Assembly: GCF_011694515.1 (NCBI RefSeq)
Contig: NZ_CP050192.1
Location: 2,229,301-2,293,300, forward strand
DNA: 64,000 nt
Direction: 5' to 3'
DNA from: Mycobacterium sp. DL592
GTDB taxonomy: Bacteria; Actinomycetota; Actinomycetes; Mycobacteriales; Mycobacteriaceae
The notes below the pieces were generated by a model. The model had not been told where the DNA came from and did not search any database. It worked only from the letters and a program-made list of their open reading frames with translations. Every line of letters starts with the position of its first letter. The first letter of the stretch is position 1. Of the stretch, positions 9,937 to 29,594 are shown piece after piece. A program made the translations under genes and the position numbers.

Positions 9937-9940
<4 letters not shown>
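8159..9940 (+). CDS. ABC-F family ATPase
   Basis: Soluble 593-aa protein with two ABC ATPase domains and no membrane segments, the ABC-F family that acts on ribosomes (translation factors or antibiotic protection). Domain 1 has Walker A GRNGDGKSS (37-45), signature SLSGGQRRRVQL and Walker B ALDEPTNHLDIEG; domain 2 has GANGAGKST, ELSGGQRRRLQL and VLDEPTNDVDID. The interdomain linker is short, which argues against a typical resistance-type member. A charged coiled-coil tail (about 520-590) resembles the C terminus of Uup. Leaderless GTG start. Its M. tuberculosis counterparts appear to be the split pair Rv1668c/Rv1667c; here the gene is intact. Stops converge with the MFS gene in a CTAG overlap. 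Confidence 0.92.
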
Positions 9941-13801
<3,861 letters not shown>

Positions 13802-13825
13802 GAAGTGTCTCCTTTGTCTTCGGAT

Positions 13826-14311
13826 CTAGCGGATGTTCTCGAACATGGTGGCCAGTTCGGCACCGGTCATCGGCTCGCGGGCCACCACAAGGATGGTGTC
13901 GTCGCCGGCGATGGTGCCGACGACATCGGGCAACGCTGCCCGGTCAATCGCGCTGGCAAGGTAATGCGCCGCGCCCGGCGGGGTGCGCAGCACGGCAAGA
14001 TTACCGCTGGCGTCGGTGGACACCAGCAGGTCGGTCAGCAGTCGCGACATGCGCTCGGTGCCGCCGGAGACCCCGCGCACCGGACTGCCGTCCTCGGGGA
14101 CCACGTAGACGCCCACCCCGCCGTCGGCCCCGCGGAGCTTGACCGCACCGAGTTCCTCGAGGTCACGCGACAACGTCGCCTGGGTGACGTCGATACCTTC
14201 GTCGGCGAGCAGTGCTGCGAGCTCGCTCTGGCTGTGCACCGACTGCGACGACAGGATCGCGACGATCCGGGCCTGGCGTCCGGCCCTGGTGGAGCTGACT
14301 TCGGTGGTCAT
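13826..14311 (-). CDS. argR: Arginine repressor
   Basis: Hexameric transcription factor that, with arginine as corepressor, represses arginine biosynthesis. The 161-aa product has an N-terminal winged helix ([20 protein letters not shown], then [19 protein letters not shown]) and a C-terminal oligomerisation/arginine-binding domain with [11 protein letters not shown] near residue 136. ATG 14311 (MTTEVSS) is chosen; the upstream open frame reads through the end of argF. It lies 28 nt after argF and before argG in the same operon, and the matching operator is before argC, so the operon should be autoregulated. Confidence 0.96.
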   Translation of the reverse strand: MTTEVSSTRAGRQARIVAILSSQSVHSQSELAALLADEGIDVTQATLSRDLEELGAVKLRGADGGVGVYVVPEDGSPVRGVSGGTERMSRLLTDLLVSTDASGNLAVLRTPPGAAHYLASAIDRAALPDVVGTIAGDDTILVVAREPMTGAELATMFENIR

Positions 14312-14339
14312 CGGTGTCTCTGCTCTTCGCGCAAGCGGC

Positions 14340-16440
<2,101 letters not shown>

Positions 16441-16444
<4 letters not shown>

Positions 16445-17306
16445 GGCGTCACCTTCGTTCCGGTCCCCTCGTCGGTGAAAAGCTCGACCAGTACACAGTG
16501 TTCGACGCGGCCGTCGATGACGTGCGCGCTGGGCACCCCGCCCTCAACGGCCCGCAGGCACGCCTCGATCTTGGGGACCATGCCGGTCTCCAGGCTCGGC
16601 AGCAGCTGGGTCAGGGTGGCGGTGTCGATCTCGCTCACCAGCGAATCGAGGTCGGGCCAGCGGGTGTAGAGGCCCTCGACATCGGTGAGCATCAACAGCT
16701 TCTCGGCCCCGAGTGCTTCTGCCAGCGCTGCCGCCGCGGTGTCGGCGTTGATATTGTGGACCACTCCGTCTACGTCGGGTGCGATCGTCGAGACCACCGG
16801 AATCCGGCCGGCAGCAATGAGATCCATGATCGCAGCCGTGTTGACCCGGTCGACATCGCCAACGAGGCCGATGTCGGTGGCGACACCGTCGACGTTGACG
16901 CTGCGGCGCACGGCCGTGAATAGCTGAGCGTCTTCCCCGGTGAGCCCGACCGCGTAGGGGCCGTGGGAGTTGATCAGGTTCACCAGCTCACGGCCGACCT
17001 GACCGAACAGCACCATCCGTGCGACGTCGAGCACCTCGGGTGTGGTGACGCGGAAGCCACCCTTGAAATCGCCTGCGATACCGAGCTTTTTGAGCATGGC
17101 GCTGATCTGGGGACCGCCGCCGTGGACGACGACGGGGTGGATGCCGACATTGCGCAGGAACACCATGTCGGCGGCGAACGCCGCCTTGAGCAGGTCGTCG
17201 GTCATCGCGTTTCCGCCGTACTTGACCACGACGATCCTGCCGTGCAGCGCCTTGAGCCACGGCAACGCTTCGGCCAGCACCGCCGCCTTTGCCTGGGTAG
17301 GGACGG

Positions 17307-17310
<4 letters not shown>
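16441..17310 (-). CDS. argB: Acetylglutamate kinase
   Basis: Phosphorylates N-acetylglutamate with ATP, the second step of the cyclic arginine pathway and usually the arginine feedback target. The 289-aa product has the amino-acid-kinase glycine motifs VVKYGGNAM (28-36) and VVHGGGPQ (61-68), and the C-terminal [20 protein letters not shown]. An N-terminal helix precedes the kinase core, as in arginine-inhibited members (inference). ATG 17310 overlaps the argJ stop by 4 nt. Confidence 0.98.
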
Positions 17311-23281
<5,971 letters not shown>

Positions 23282-23362
23282 GGTGATGCCACAATGACGC
23301 CTCGCAGGCATTTCGCCCGGCCCCGGCAGCGTCCCGGGCCGATACACCGTCGGGGAGGTCCC

Positions 23363-24943
23363 ATGACGAGGCTGCTGATCGTGGCCGGAGTATGGGCAGT
23401 GGCCCTCGCCCTCGGGGTCCTGGCGGTGGTGGTGCACGGGGCCTGGTGGATCCCGGCCGCGATCATCGCGGCGCTGGCCGCGTTGGGCACCTGGGACGTA
23501 CTGCAGACCAAGCACACGATCCTGCGGGCCTTCCCCATCCTCGGCCATGCCCGATTCCTGGCCGAGTTGTTGCGTCCGGAGATCCGCCAGTACTTCGTCG
23601 AGTCCAACACCGAGGCCAGCCCGTTCGACCGGGAGACCCGCGACATGGTCTACGAGCGGGCAAAGGGGATCAAGAGCGACGAGCCGTTCGGCACCGAACG
23701 CAACGTCTACGGGCTGGGCTATGAGTTCTTGCGTCATTCGTTGCGCGCCCGGTTGGCCACCGACCTGACCCCGCGGGTGCGCCTCGGCGGCGCCGACTGC
23801 ACCCAGCCCTACGACATCGCGCTGCTCAACGTCTCGGCGATGAGCTTCGGGGCGCTGTCCGGCAACGCCATCGAGGCGCTCAACGGCGGTGCGGCCCGCG
23901 GCGGCTTCGCCCATGACACCGGCGAGGGCGCGATCAGCCCGTATCACCTCAAGCACGGCGGCGACCTGATCTGGGAGATCGGCTCGGGTTACTTCGGCTG
24001 CCGCGACGCCGACGGGCACTTCGATGCGGCGCTGTTCGCCGAGAAGGCCGCGCTGCCGTCGGTCAAGGCCATCTCGATCAAGCTGTCCCAAGGCGCCAAA
24101 CCCGGCCTGGGCGGCGTGCTGCCCGGCGCCAAGGTGACCGCGGAGATCGCCGGGACCCGCGGGGTGCCGATCGGGCAGACCGTCGTCTCGCCGCCCGCGC
24201 ACACCGCGTTCCACACGCCGGTGGAGTTGGTGCACTTCATCGCGACCCTGCGCAGCCTGTCCGGCGGTAAGCCGGTCGGGTTCAAACTGTGCATCGGTGC
24301 GCGCACCGAATTCCTGTCGATCTGCAAGGCGATGGTGAAGACCGGCATCACCCCCGACTTCATCATCGTCGACGGCGCCGAGGGCGGCACCGGTGCCGCA
24401 CCGCAGGAGTTCGAGGACCACGTCGGCATGCCGCTGACCGAGGGGCTGATGCTGGTGCACAACGCCTTGGTGGGAACCGGGCTGCGCCCGCACATCAAGG
24501 TCGGCGCCTCGGGCAAGGTGGCCAGCGGTGTCGACATCGTGAGCCGGCTGTGTCAGGGCGCGGACTTCACGCTGTCGGCGCGCGCCATGATGTTCGCGCT
24601 GGGCTGCATCCAGGCGATGAAGTGCAACACCAACCGCTGCCCCACCGGGGTGGCCACCCAGGACCAGGGGTTGGCGCGCGCACTGTACGTGCCGGACAAG
24701 ATCGACCGGGTGGCCAACTTCCAGCGTGCGACCGTGGCCAGTGCGGCCCAGATCGTCGCCTCGATGGGGCTCGACGGGTTCGATCAGTTGGAGCCGTCGA
24801 TGCTCAACCGCCGCATCGAAGGACAACGCACCCGCACCTATGCGGAGATCTACGACTGGCTGATGCCCGATGAGCTACTCGAGGACGCACCCGAGTCGTG
24901 GCTGTCGGACTGGATCGAAGCCAGCGCCGAGGAGTTTCGCTAG
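23363..24943 (+). CDS. FMN-binding glutamate synthase family protein (membrane-anchored)
   Basis: A 526-aa protein consisting of two N-terminal transmembrane segments (residues about 2-23 and 27-45) followed by the FMN-binding synthase-type TIM barrel of glutamate synthase large subunits. Barrel features include LLNVSAMSFGALSGNAIEAL, the loop DTGEGAISPYH, SIKLSQGAKPGLGG, VDGAEGGTGAAP and CNTNRCPTGVATQD, where cysteines could bind an Fe-S cluster as in GltB. No amidotransferase or GXGXG domain is present, so it is not a complete glutamate synthase; the reaction is unknown. ATG 23363 is set by GGGGAGG just upstream. Its 3' end overlaps the convergent rhomboid-like gene by 69 nt. Confidence 0.9.
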   Translation: MTRLLIVAGVWAVALALGVLAVVVHGAWWIPAAIIAALAALGTWDVLQTKHTILRAFPILGHARFLAELLRPEIRQYFVESNTEASPFDRETRDMVYERAKGIKSDEPFGTERNVYGLGYEFLRHSLRARLATDLTPRVRLGGADCTQPYDIALLNVSAMSFGALSGNAIEALNGGAARGGFAHDTGEGAISPYHLKHGGDLIWEIGSGYFGCRDADGHFDAALFAEKAALPSVKAISIKLSQGAKPGLGGVLPGAKVTAEIAGTRGVPIGQTVVSPPAHTAFHTPVELVHFIATLRSLSGGKPVGFKLCIGARTEFLSICKAMVKTGITPDFIIVDGAEGGTGAAPQEFEDHVGMPLTEGLMLVHNALVGTGLRPHIKVGASGKVASGVDIVSRLCQGADFTLSARAMMFALGCIQAMKCNTNRCPTGVATQDQGLARALYVPDKIDRVANFQRATVASAAQIVASMGLDGFDQLEPSMLNRRIEGQRTRTYAEIYDWLMPDELLEDAPESWLSDWIEASAEEFR

Positions 24944-25693
24944 GCGGCGCCGGTCGACCCAGTAGGCCAACAAGCCGCCGACGGTGCCGAGCGCCGCGGA
25001 CGTGACGATCGACAGCGGGGTGTAGGCCAGGATCATGTAGCCGAAGGCGACCGCGACGGCGAGCAACCCGTAGCGCGCAGTGGTCCAGTGCGCGGGATGC
25101 CCGAATCGGGTGCCCACCACCATCCCGAGAACCAGGGCGATCGCATGCCCGACGTTGGTGAAATCACCGCCGGACACTGCGGCCGAGCCGACCGCCACCG
25201 CCAGCCACCAGCCGGTCCAGGCCGCCCGCCAGCGCCGCGGTATCGCCGCGGTCAGCGCACCGAGGACACCGATGGCGCCGTAGCTCATCCCCACGTCGGT
25301 GACGTCGACCATCGACATCGACAGGGTGCCGACCCCGATCGCGGCAGCCAGGCCGGCGGCGACCAGCAGGGTGGCCCCGATGTGGCCGACGGCGAACGCG
25401 ACCAGGAGCCGACGACTGCGCCACAGCAGCTCGGCCAGCGCCAGCAGCGCAACCAGGCCGGGCAGCCACACGTAGATGGGTCCGGTGTCGGTGACGAACG
25501 CGCTGCCGATCAGGGTTCCGAAGCGTCCGTCGCCCAGGTTGTGCAGATTGGTACTGGCGTGCCGAATCACCTGGTCGCGGACGTGGGGGCCCAGGAGGAG
25601 CAGCGCCGTCGCCACCGCAACCAGGGCGGTGGTGTAACCGAGGGTCACCCGGACGCGGGCCAGGCGCGCGAAGACTGCGACGAACATCGACAT
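24875..25693 (-). CDS. Rhomboid-like multipass membrane protein
   Basis: A 272-aa protein with about six to seven hydrophobic segments, ortholog by position of Rv1648. It resembles a rhomboid: GMSYGAIG (Ser137) looks like the GxSx active-site motif, and HAIALVLGMVVG (His183) matches the His-plus-small-residue helix of rhomboids; GHIGATLL (His104) sits in an earlier helix. Whether it is a functional intramembrane protease is untested. ATG 25693 lies 3 nt after the stop of the adenylyl cyclase gene, so the two form an operon. Confidence 0.8.
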   Translation of the reverse strand: MSMFVAVFARLARVRVTLGYTTALVAVATALLLLGPHVRDQVIRHASTNLHNLGDGRFGTLIGSAFVTDTGPIYVWLPGLVALLALAELLWRSRRLLVAFAVGHIGATLLVAAGLAAAIGVGTLSMSMVDVTDVGMSYGAIGVLGALTAAIPRRWRAAWTGWWLAVAVGSAAVSGGDFTNVGHAIALVLGMVVGTRFGHPAHWTTARYGLLAVAVAFGYMILAYTPLSIVTSAALGTVGGLLAYWVDRRRLAKLLGAGFDPVRQPRLGCVLE

Positions 25694-25696
25694 CCA

Positions 25697-26596
25697 CTAT
25701 GCCTGCGAGTCGGGGTCGTCCGCTTCCTCCTCAGGCGGGACGTCTTTGCGGGTGCGCAGCCGGTACATCGCCAGATCGGGGGGCACCCCATGGGCACGTG
25801 ACCCGAAGACCTGGCGCCGTACCCGCTTGACGGTCACCCCGAGTGCGTCGAGGTCGTCCTGGTCGATCAGCCCCAGGGTCGTTTCGGAGACAATAAGTCC
25901 GCCTCGCGTGGCGCGTTCCATCACCCTGGCCGCGATGTTGACGTCGACGCCCAGCCAGTCCGACCCGATGCGCTGGGGCCGGCCGGTGTGGATCCCGGCG
26001 CGCATCCGCGGTGTATAGCCGTCGACCTCGACATTCCTGACCGCCTCGCGGGCCGCGATCGTCGCCCGCACCGCGGTGGCCGGCTCCGGGAAGACCGCCA
26101 TCATGCCGTCACCCATGCGCTTGACGATGTGCCCGCCGGCGTCGAGCAGCGGTGGCTCGGCGACCTGGGCCACCCGGCGCAGCAGCCGAAGCGTGGCGTC
26201 GTCACCGGCCTGCAGCGACCAATCGGAGAAGCCGACGAGATCGGTGAACACCAGCGTCACCTCGGCATTGGCCGGACGCCCCGAGACCCGCTCGGACAGC
26301 GCCTGCCAGACCTGAAGTGTGGCCAAACTCACCTCCCGGGTGGCCGCATCCCGGTAGCGCAGCAGCCGGTCGGCCGCCCGCGCGGCGGCCCTGGCGCCGC
26401 CGTCTCCCGCTGCCGAAAGCGGATCGCCGAAGTCGGGATCCCCGGGCAGCGCCCGGCGAGCACGTCGGATCAGGGCGATGACGTCAGGGTTGTGGTTGGT
26501 GTTGTGCAACCACGCGGCGGGACCTCGTCCGGGCCGCGGAAGTTGATCGACGTCAACAGAGGGAACTGGTTGATCGTCGAACGGCTCGACGTCCAC
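25697..26596 (-). CDS. Class III adenylyl cyclase (Rv1647 type)
   Basis: Makes cAMP from ATP as a soluble homodimer. The 299-aa product has a short helical N-terminal region (about 20-105) and a catalytic domain with every canonical residue: metal aspartates Asp119 (FTDLVGF) and Asp163 (MGDGMM), purine-selecting Lys159 and Asp213, and transition-state Asn220 and Arg224 (VNIAAR). It should therefore be active and ATP-specific. The GTG start is preceded by TACCCT at 7-nt spacing, implying a leaderless mRNA. It is followed after 3 nt by the rhomboid-like gene, as in M. tuberculosis Rv1647-Rv1648. Confidence 0.94.
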   Translation of the reverse strand: MDVEPFDDQPVPSVDVDQLPRPGRGPAAWLHNTNHNPDVIALIRRARRALPGDPDFGDPLSAAGDGGARAAARAADRLLRYRDAATREVSLATLQVWQALSERVSGRPANAEVTLVFTDLVGFSDWSLQAGDDATLRLLRRVAQVAEPPLLDAGGHIVKRMGDGMMAVFPEPATAVRATIAAREAVRNVEVDGYTPRMRAGIHTGRPQRIGSDWLGVDVNIAARVMERATRGGLIVSETTLGLIDQDDLDALGVTVKRVRRQVFGSRAHGVPPDLAMYRLRTRKDVPPEEEADDPDSQA

Positions 26597-26603
26597 ACGC
26601 TCA

Positions 26604-26609
26604 AGGGTA
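26604..26609 (-). promoter_or_regulatory. -10 element for the leaderless cyclase transcript
   Basis: TACCCT on the minus strand fits TANNNT and is 7 nt from the GTG at 26596. Confidence 0.5.
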
Positions 26610-26718
26610 GGGAACGGCTTTCAGCCCGGCCAACGTGTGTGACGGGGCCAACGTCTCACTTCGTCAAACGACTGGTCACAGCTTCGTCGCCGCCGTAGAC
26701 AACCGACGTTGTCAGACC

Positions 26719-26724
26719 TACCGT
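26719..26724 (+). promoter_or_regulatory. -10 element for the leaderless DUF2236 transcript
   Basis: TACCGT fits TANNNT and is 6 nt before ATG 26731, supporting that start over the longer frame from 26635. Confidence 0.5.
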
Positions 26725-26730
26725 CGGACG

Positions 26731-27759
26731 ATGAGGTCAACGAAGACCCAGAAGGCGGCCGAGCCCACCCCGCTCGGACCGGACTCACTGACGTGGAAGT
26801 ACTTCGGCGATCTGCGTACCGGGATGCTCGGGGTGTGGATCGGATCGCTGCAGAACATGTACCCGCCGCTGGGCGCGGGCGTCGAGGAGCATTCGATCCT
26901 GCTACGTGAACCGCTGCAGCGGGTCGCGCGGTCGGTCTACCCGATCATGGGAGTCGTCTACGACGGCGCGCGCGCCCGGGACACCGGTGACCAGATCAAG
27001 GGATTCCACGCCTCCATCAAGGGCGTGGACACCGCGGGCCGGCGCTACCACGCACTGGATCCCGAGACCTTCTACTGGGCGCACGCCACCTTCTTCATGC
27101 TCATCCTCAAGGTCGCCGAGTACTTCTGCGGTGGCCTCACCGAGGCTGAGAAGCGTCAGCTGTTCGACGAGCACGTGCAGTGGTACCGGATGTACGGGAT
27201 GAGCATGCGGCCCGTCCCGGACACCTGGGAGGAGTTCTGCGAGTACTGGGACCGGGTGTGCCGCGAGGATCTGGAGATCAACCGGGCCACCCTGGACATC
27301 TTTGATATCCGGATTCCCAAGCCGAAGTTCGTGCTGATGCCCACACCGGTGTGGGACCAGTTGGTCAAGCCGATGGTGGCCGGGCAGCGCTGGATCGCGG
27401 CAGGACTGTTCGACCCGGTGGTGCGGGAGAAGGCGGGTATGCGCTGGACACCCGGCGACGAGGTCCTACTGCGCCTGTTGGGCAAGGCGGTCGAAGTCGC
27501 ATTCTGGGGTGTTCCCGACGAGATCCGACTACATCCGCGGGCCCTGTCGGCCTATCGGCGGGCCGCCGGGCGGCTTCCCGCAGACGGCCCGCTCGTGGAG
27601 GCGCCCGGTTTCGTGGCACCCCCGAAAGATCGGCGCGGTATGCCCATGCACTATGTCCCCAGACACAAGAGCCTCGTCGCACGCGCCGGGTCCTTGGTCC
27701 ACACCACGTTCTCACTCGCCGGACTGCGGCCCGCCCGAGGACGTTCCGCAGCCGCCTGA
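26731..27759 (+). CDS. DUF2236 (oxygenase MpaB/latex-clearing-related) protein
   Basis: A 342-aa protein of the DUF2236 family, related to fungal MpaB and bacterial latex-clearing oxygenases; ortholog by position of Rv1645c. Recognisable are LTWKYFGDLRTGMLGVW, the RARDTGDQIKGFHASIKG arginine-rich segment, and YHALDPETFYWAHATFF near residues 100-120, whose histidines are candidates for the haem or metal site in this family. No signal peptide. It is followed after 13 nt by an acyl-CoA dehydrogenase, suggesting lipid or aromatic oxidation, but substrate is unknown. Start decided by the TACCGT box 6 nt upstream. Confidence 0.87.
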   Translation: MRSTKTQKAAEPTPLGPDSLTWKYFGDLRTGMLGVWIGSLQNMYPPLGAGVEEHSILLREPLQRVARSVYPIMGVVYDGARARDTGDQIKGFHASIKGVDTAGRRYHALDPETFYWAHATFFMLILKVAEYFCGGLTEAEKRQLFDEHVQWYRMYGMSMRPVPDTWEEFCEYWDRVCREDLEINRATLDIFDIRIPKPKFVLMPTPVWDQLVKPMVAGQRWIAAGLFDPVVREKAGMRWTPGDEVLLRLLGKAVEVAFWGVPDEIRLHPRALSAYRRAAGRLPADGPLVEAPGFVAPPKDRRGMPMHYVPRHKSLVARAGSLVHTTFSLAGLRPARGRSAAA

Positions 27760-27772
27760 ACCGGAGATTGCC

Positions 27773-29011
27773 TTGATCGAATGGTCCGACGTCGACCTTG
27801 CCGTGCGTGATGCCGTCCGCGAGTTCGTCGACAAAGAAGTGCGCCCGCACGTCGACGAGCTGGAGAGCGGCGACATGGAGCCCTACCCCATCGTCCGAAA
27901 GTTGTTCGCCACCTTCGGTATCGACGAGATGGCACGCGAGTCGCTGAACAAGCGGCTGGACCGGCTGCGTGCCGGCGAGCCGTCGAAGTCCGGTGGCGGC
28001 GGCGGCATGTTCGGCGAGGGCGGCTCGGGCGGTATGGGTTTCGTCCTGCTCGCCGAATTGTGCCGGGTGAGCATGGGTCTGGTCACCGGGATGGGTGTGA
28101 GCCTAGGCCTGACGGTGCCGACCATTCAGGGCCGCGGCACGCTGGCCCAGCAGGAGCGGTGGCTGCCGGACCTGGTCACCTACGACAAGATCGGGGCGTG
28201 GGCGATCACCGAACCGGATTCGGGTTCGGATGCCTTCGGCGGCATGAAGTCCTATGTGGTGCGCGACGGCGACGACTACATCCTCAACGGGCAGAAAACC
28301 TTCATCACCAACGGGCCGGATGCCGACGTCGTGGTGGTGTACGCCAAGCTCGACGAGGGTGACCCGAGCGTGGACAAGCGCGACCGCAAGGTGCTGACGT
28401 TCGTGCTCGACCGTGGAATGGAAGGCTTTGTTCAGGCAAAGCCGTTCCGCAAGATGGGGATTCACAGCTCTCGCACCGGCGAGCTGTTCTTCGACAATGT
28501 GCGGCTCGGGCGTGACCGGCTACTGGGCGAGACCGAGGACAACTCCTCCGGGGACGGCCGCGCCAGCGCGCGGTCCAACTTCGCGGCCGAACGGATCGGC
28601 GTGGTCGCGATGGCGCTCGGAGCGATCGAGGAATGCCTGCGGTTGTGCGTGGACTACGCCAAGACACGGACGCTGTGGGGCAAGGAGATCGGTCAGTTCC
28701 AGCTGATCCAGCTGAAGCTGGCCAACATGGAAGTGGCCCGGATGAACGTCCGCAACATGCTGTTCCGGGTGATCGAGTGCGGGCAGACCGGCACCCCGAT
28801 CTCGTTGGCGGAGGCCTCGGCGATGAAGTACTACTGCTCGCAGGCGGCCACCGACGTGGCGATGGACGCCGTGCAGCTGTTCGGCGGCAACGGCTACATG
28901 ACGGAATACCGCGTGGAGCAGCTGGCCCGCGACGCGAAGTCGCTGATGATCTATGCCGGCAGCAACGAGGTGCAGATCACCCATGTCGCGAAGGGGTTAC
29001 TCAGCGGTTAG
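27773..29011 (+). CDS. Acyl-CoA dehydrogenase with helix-G type catalytic base
   Basis: FAD-dependent alpha,beta-dehydrogenation of an acyl-CoA. The 412-aa product has AWAITEPDSGSDA (about 142-154), NGQKTFITN, and the C-terminal VQLFGGNGYMTEYRVEQLARD. At the usual catalytic site the family Glu is replaced (MIYAGSNE, Ala395), while Glu273 in FAAERIG aligns with the isovaleryl-CoA dehydrogenase base, so the base appears moved to helix G and the enzyme is likely active. A Gly-rich insertion (about 73-89) is unusual. The start is inferred as TTG 27773, with GGAG 6 nt upstream and 13 nt after DUF2236; no ATG or GTG fits better. Confidence 0.9.
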   Translation: MIEWSDVDLAVRDAVREFVDKEVRPHVDELESGDMEPYPIVRKLFATFGIDEMARESLNKRLDRLRAGEPSKSGGGGGMFGEGGSGGMGFVLLAELCRVSMGLVTGMGVSLGLTVPTIQGRGTLAQQERWLPDLVTYDKIGAWAITEPDSGSDAFGGMKSYVVRDGDDYILNGQKTFITNGPDADVVVVYAKLDEGDPSVDKRDRKVLTFVLDRGMEGFVQAKPFRKMGIHSSRTGELFFDNVRLGRDRLLGETEDNSSGDGRASARSNFAAERIGVVAMALGAIEECLRLCVDYAKTRTLWGKEIGQFQLIQLKLANMEVARMNVRNMLFRVIECGQTGTPISLAEASAMKYYCSQAATDVAMDAVQLFGGNGYMTEYRVEQLARDAKSLMIYAGSNEVQITHVAKGLLSG

Positions 29012-29043
29012 CGGTGGCGCCGGGGCCGGTTCGGATGTGGTGC

Positions 29044-29070
29044 GATTTTTGCCCACCTCCGAGCGACAAC
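29044..29070 (+). repeat. 27-bp repeat, outer left copy
   Basis: Begins GATTTTTGCCCACC and ends GAGCGACAAC. It matches the reverse complement of 29523-29549 at 26 of 27 positions and the direct copy 29170-29196 at 25 of 27. Confidence 0.85.
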
Positions 29071-29137
29071 GGCCCTACTGCCGCATTGCCGCGCCGCCGC
29101 ACTGCCCCAGCGCCACACCACCGCACTGCCCCAGCCC

Positions 29138-29154
29138 CCGCGCGCACCGCGCGG
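29138..29154. repeat. GC-rich hairpin between repeat copies
   Basis: CCGCGCG-CAC-CGCGCGG is a perfect 7-bp stem, followed directly by the smaller inverted repeat ATCACC...GGTGAT (29155-29171). Upstream, a 15-nt block CCGCACTGCCCCAGC occurs twice. No T tract follows, so it is not a standard terminator for the acyl-CoA dehydrogenase gene. Confidence 0.5.
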
Positions 29155-29156
29155 GA

Positions 29157-29486
29157 TCACCACCATGGTGATTCTTGCCCGCCTCCGAGCGACAACCGCC
29201 GAGCCTCGGCACGAAGCGCGAGCACCCGCTGATCGATTCGGTGCGCGGTGGAGCGGGGAATCGGTCCCGGACCGTAGCGGCCTCGTCCGAGCCGCCGGAC
29301 GCGGCCGTAACGCACCTCCCAGCGCAGCGCGTCGGAGACGACTTTGCTTGGGCGCCCTTCGATAGCGAAGCCCCAATGGTCGAGCACGTCGAGCAGGGTC
29401 GGGATGGTGGCCGGCCCGTGGACTTGGACGTACATCGTTAGCGCGTAGCGGAGTTCGGTCCCCCGCAGAACCATCGCGTTACTCAT
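29157..29486 (-). CDS. Small winged-helix protein inside an inverted-repeat bracket
   Basis: A 109-aa basic protein. MVLRGTELRYALTMYVQVHG and PATIPTLLDVLDHWGF look like a winged helix-turn-helix, followed by VVSDALRWEVRYGRVRRLGRGRYGPG as the wing; this resembles the N-terminal domain of AbiEi-type antitoxin/regulators, but there is no second domain and no adjacent toxin. ATG 29486 (MSNAM) is preferred to the upstream GTG-like frame start at 29504. The 3' end of the reading frame runs through the inner repeat copy (encoding LSLGGGQESPWW), so repeat and gene are physically joined. Function unknown; DNA binding is inferred. Confidence 0.7.
   Translation of the reverse strand: MSNAMVLRGTELRYALTMYVQVHGPATIPTLLDVLDHWGFAIEGRPSKVVSDALRWEVRYGRVRRLGRGRYGPGPIPRSTAHRIDQRVLALRAEARRLSLGGGQESPWW
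29170..29196 (+). repeat. 27-bp repeat, inner left copy
   Basis: Same orientation as 29044-29070 (25 of 27 identical) and inverted relative to 29523-29549 (24 of 27). It forms the 3' end of the small winged-helix gene. Similarity to the right copy extends outward through an ACCACCAT block. Confidence 0.85.
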
Positions 29487-29522
29487 GCCGCCAACGTCCC
29501 ACACTGCACCGACACAATCTCA

Positions 29523-29549
29523 GTTGTCGCTCAGAGGTGGGCAAAAATC
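29523..29549 (-). repeat. 27-bp repeat, right inverted copy (promoter side of the small gene)
   Basis: Reverse complement of the left copies (26 of 27 to the outer one), located 36 nt upstream of the winged-helix gene start and 45 nt beyond the end of the FAD-subunit gene. It could be a terminal inverted repeat or an operator. Confidence 0.85.
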
Positions 29550-29594
29550 ATGGTGGTCCCCGACTCCCGCACCTCCGGGAGCAGCCCCGCCGTC

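Noticed and set aside
27509..27772. Longer N terminus for the acyl-CoA dehydrogenase
   Set aside because: The extension lies inside the DUF2236 gene in another frame and has no similarity to the acyl-CoA dehydrogenase N terminus; TTG 27773 has a ribosome-binding site and a family-like start.
29157..29549. Conventional insertion sequence
   Set aside because: No transposase (DDE, HUH or serine/tyrosine recombinase) motif is present in the enclosed gene and no target-site duplication is obvious, so an IS label is not justified.
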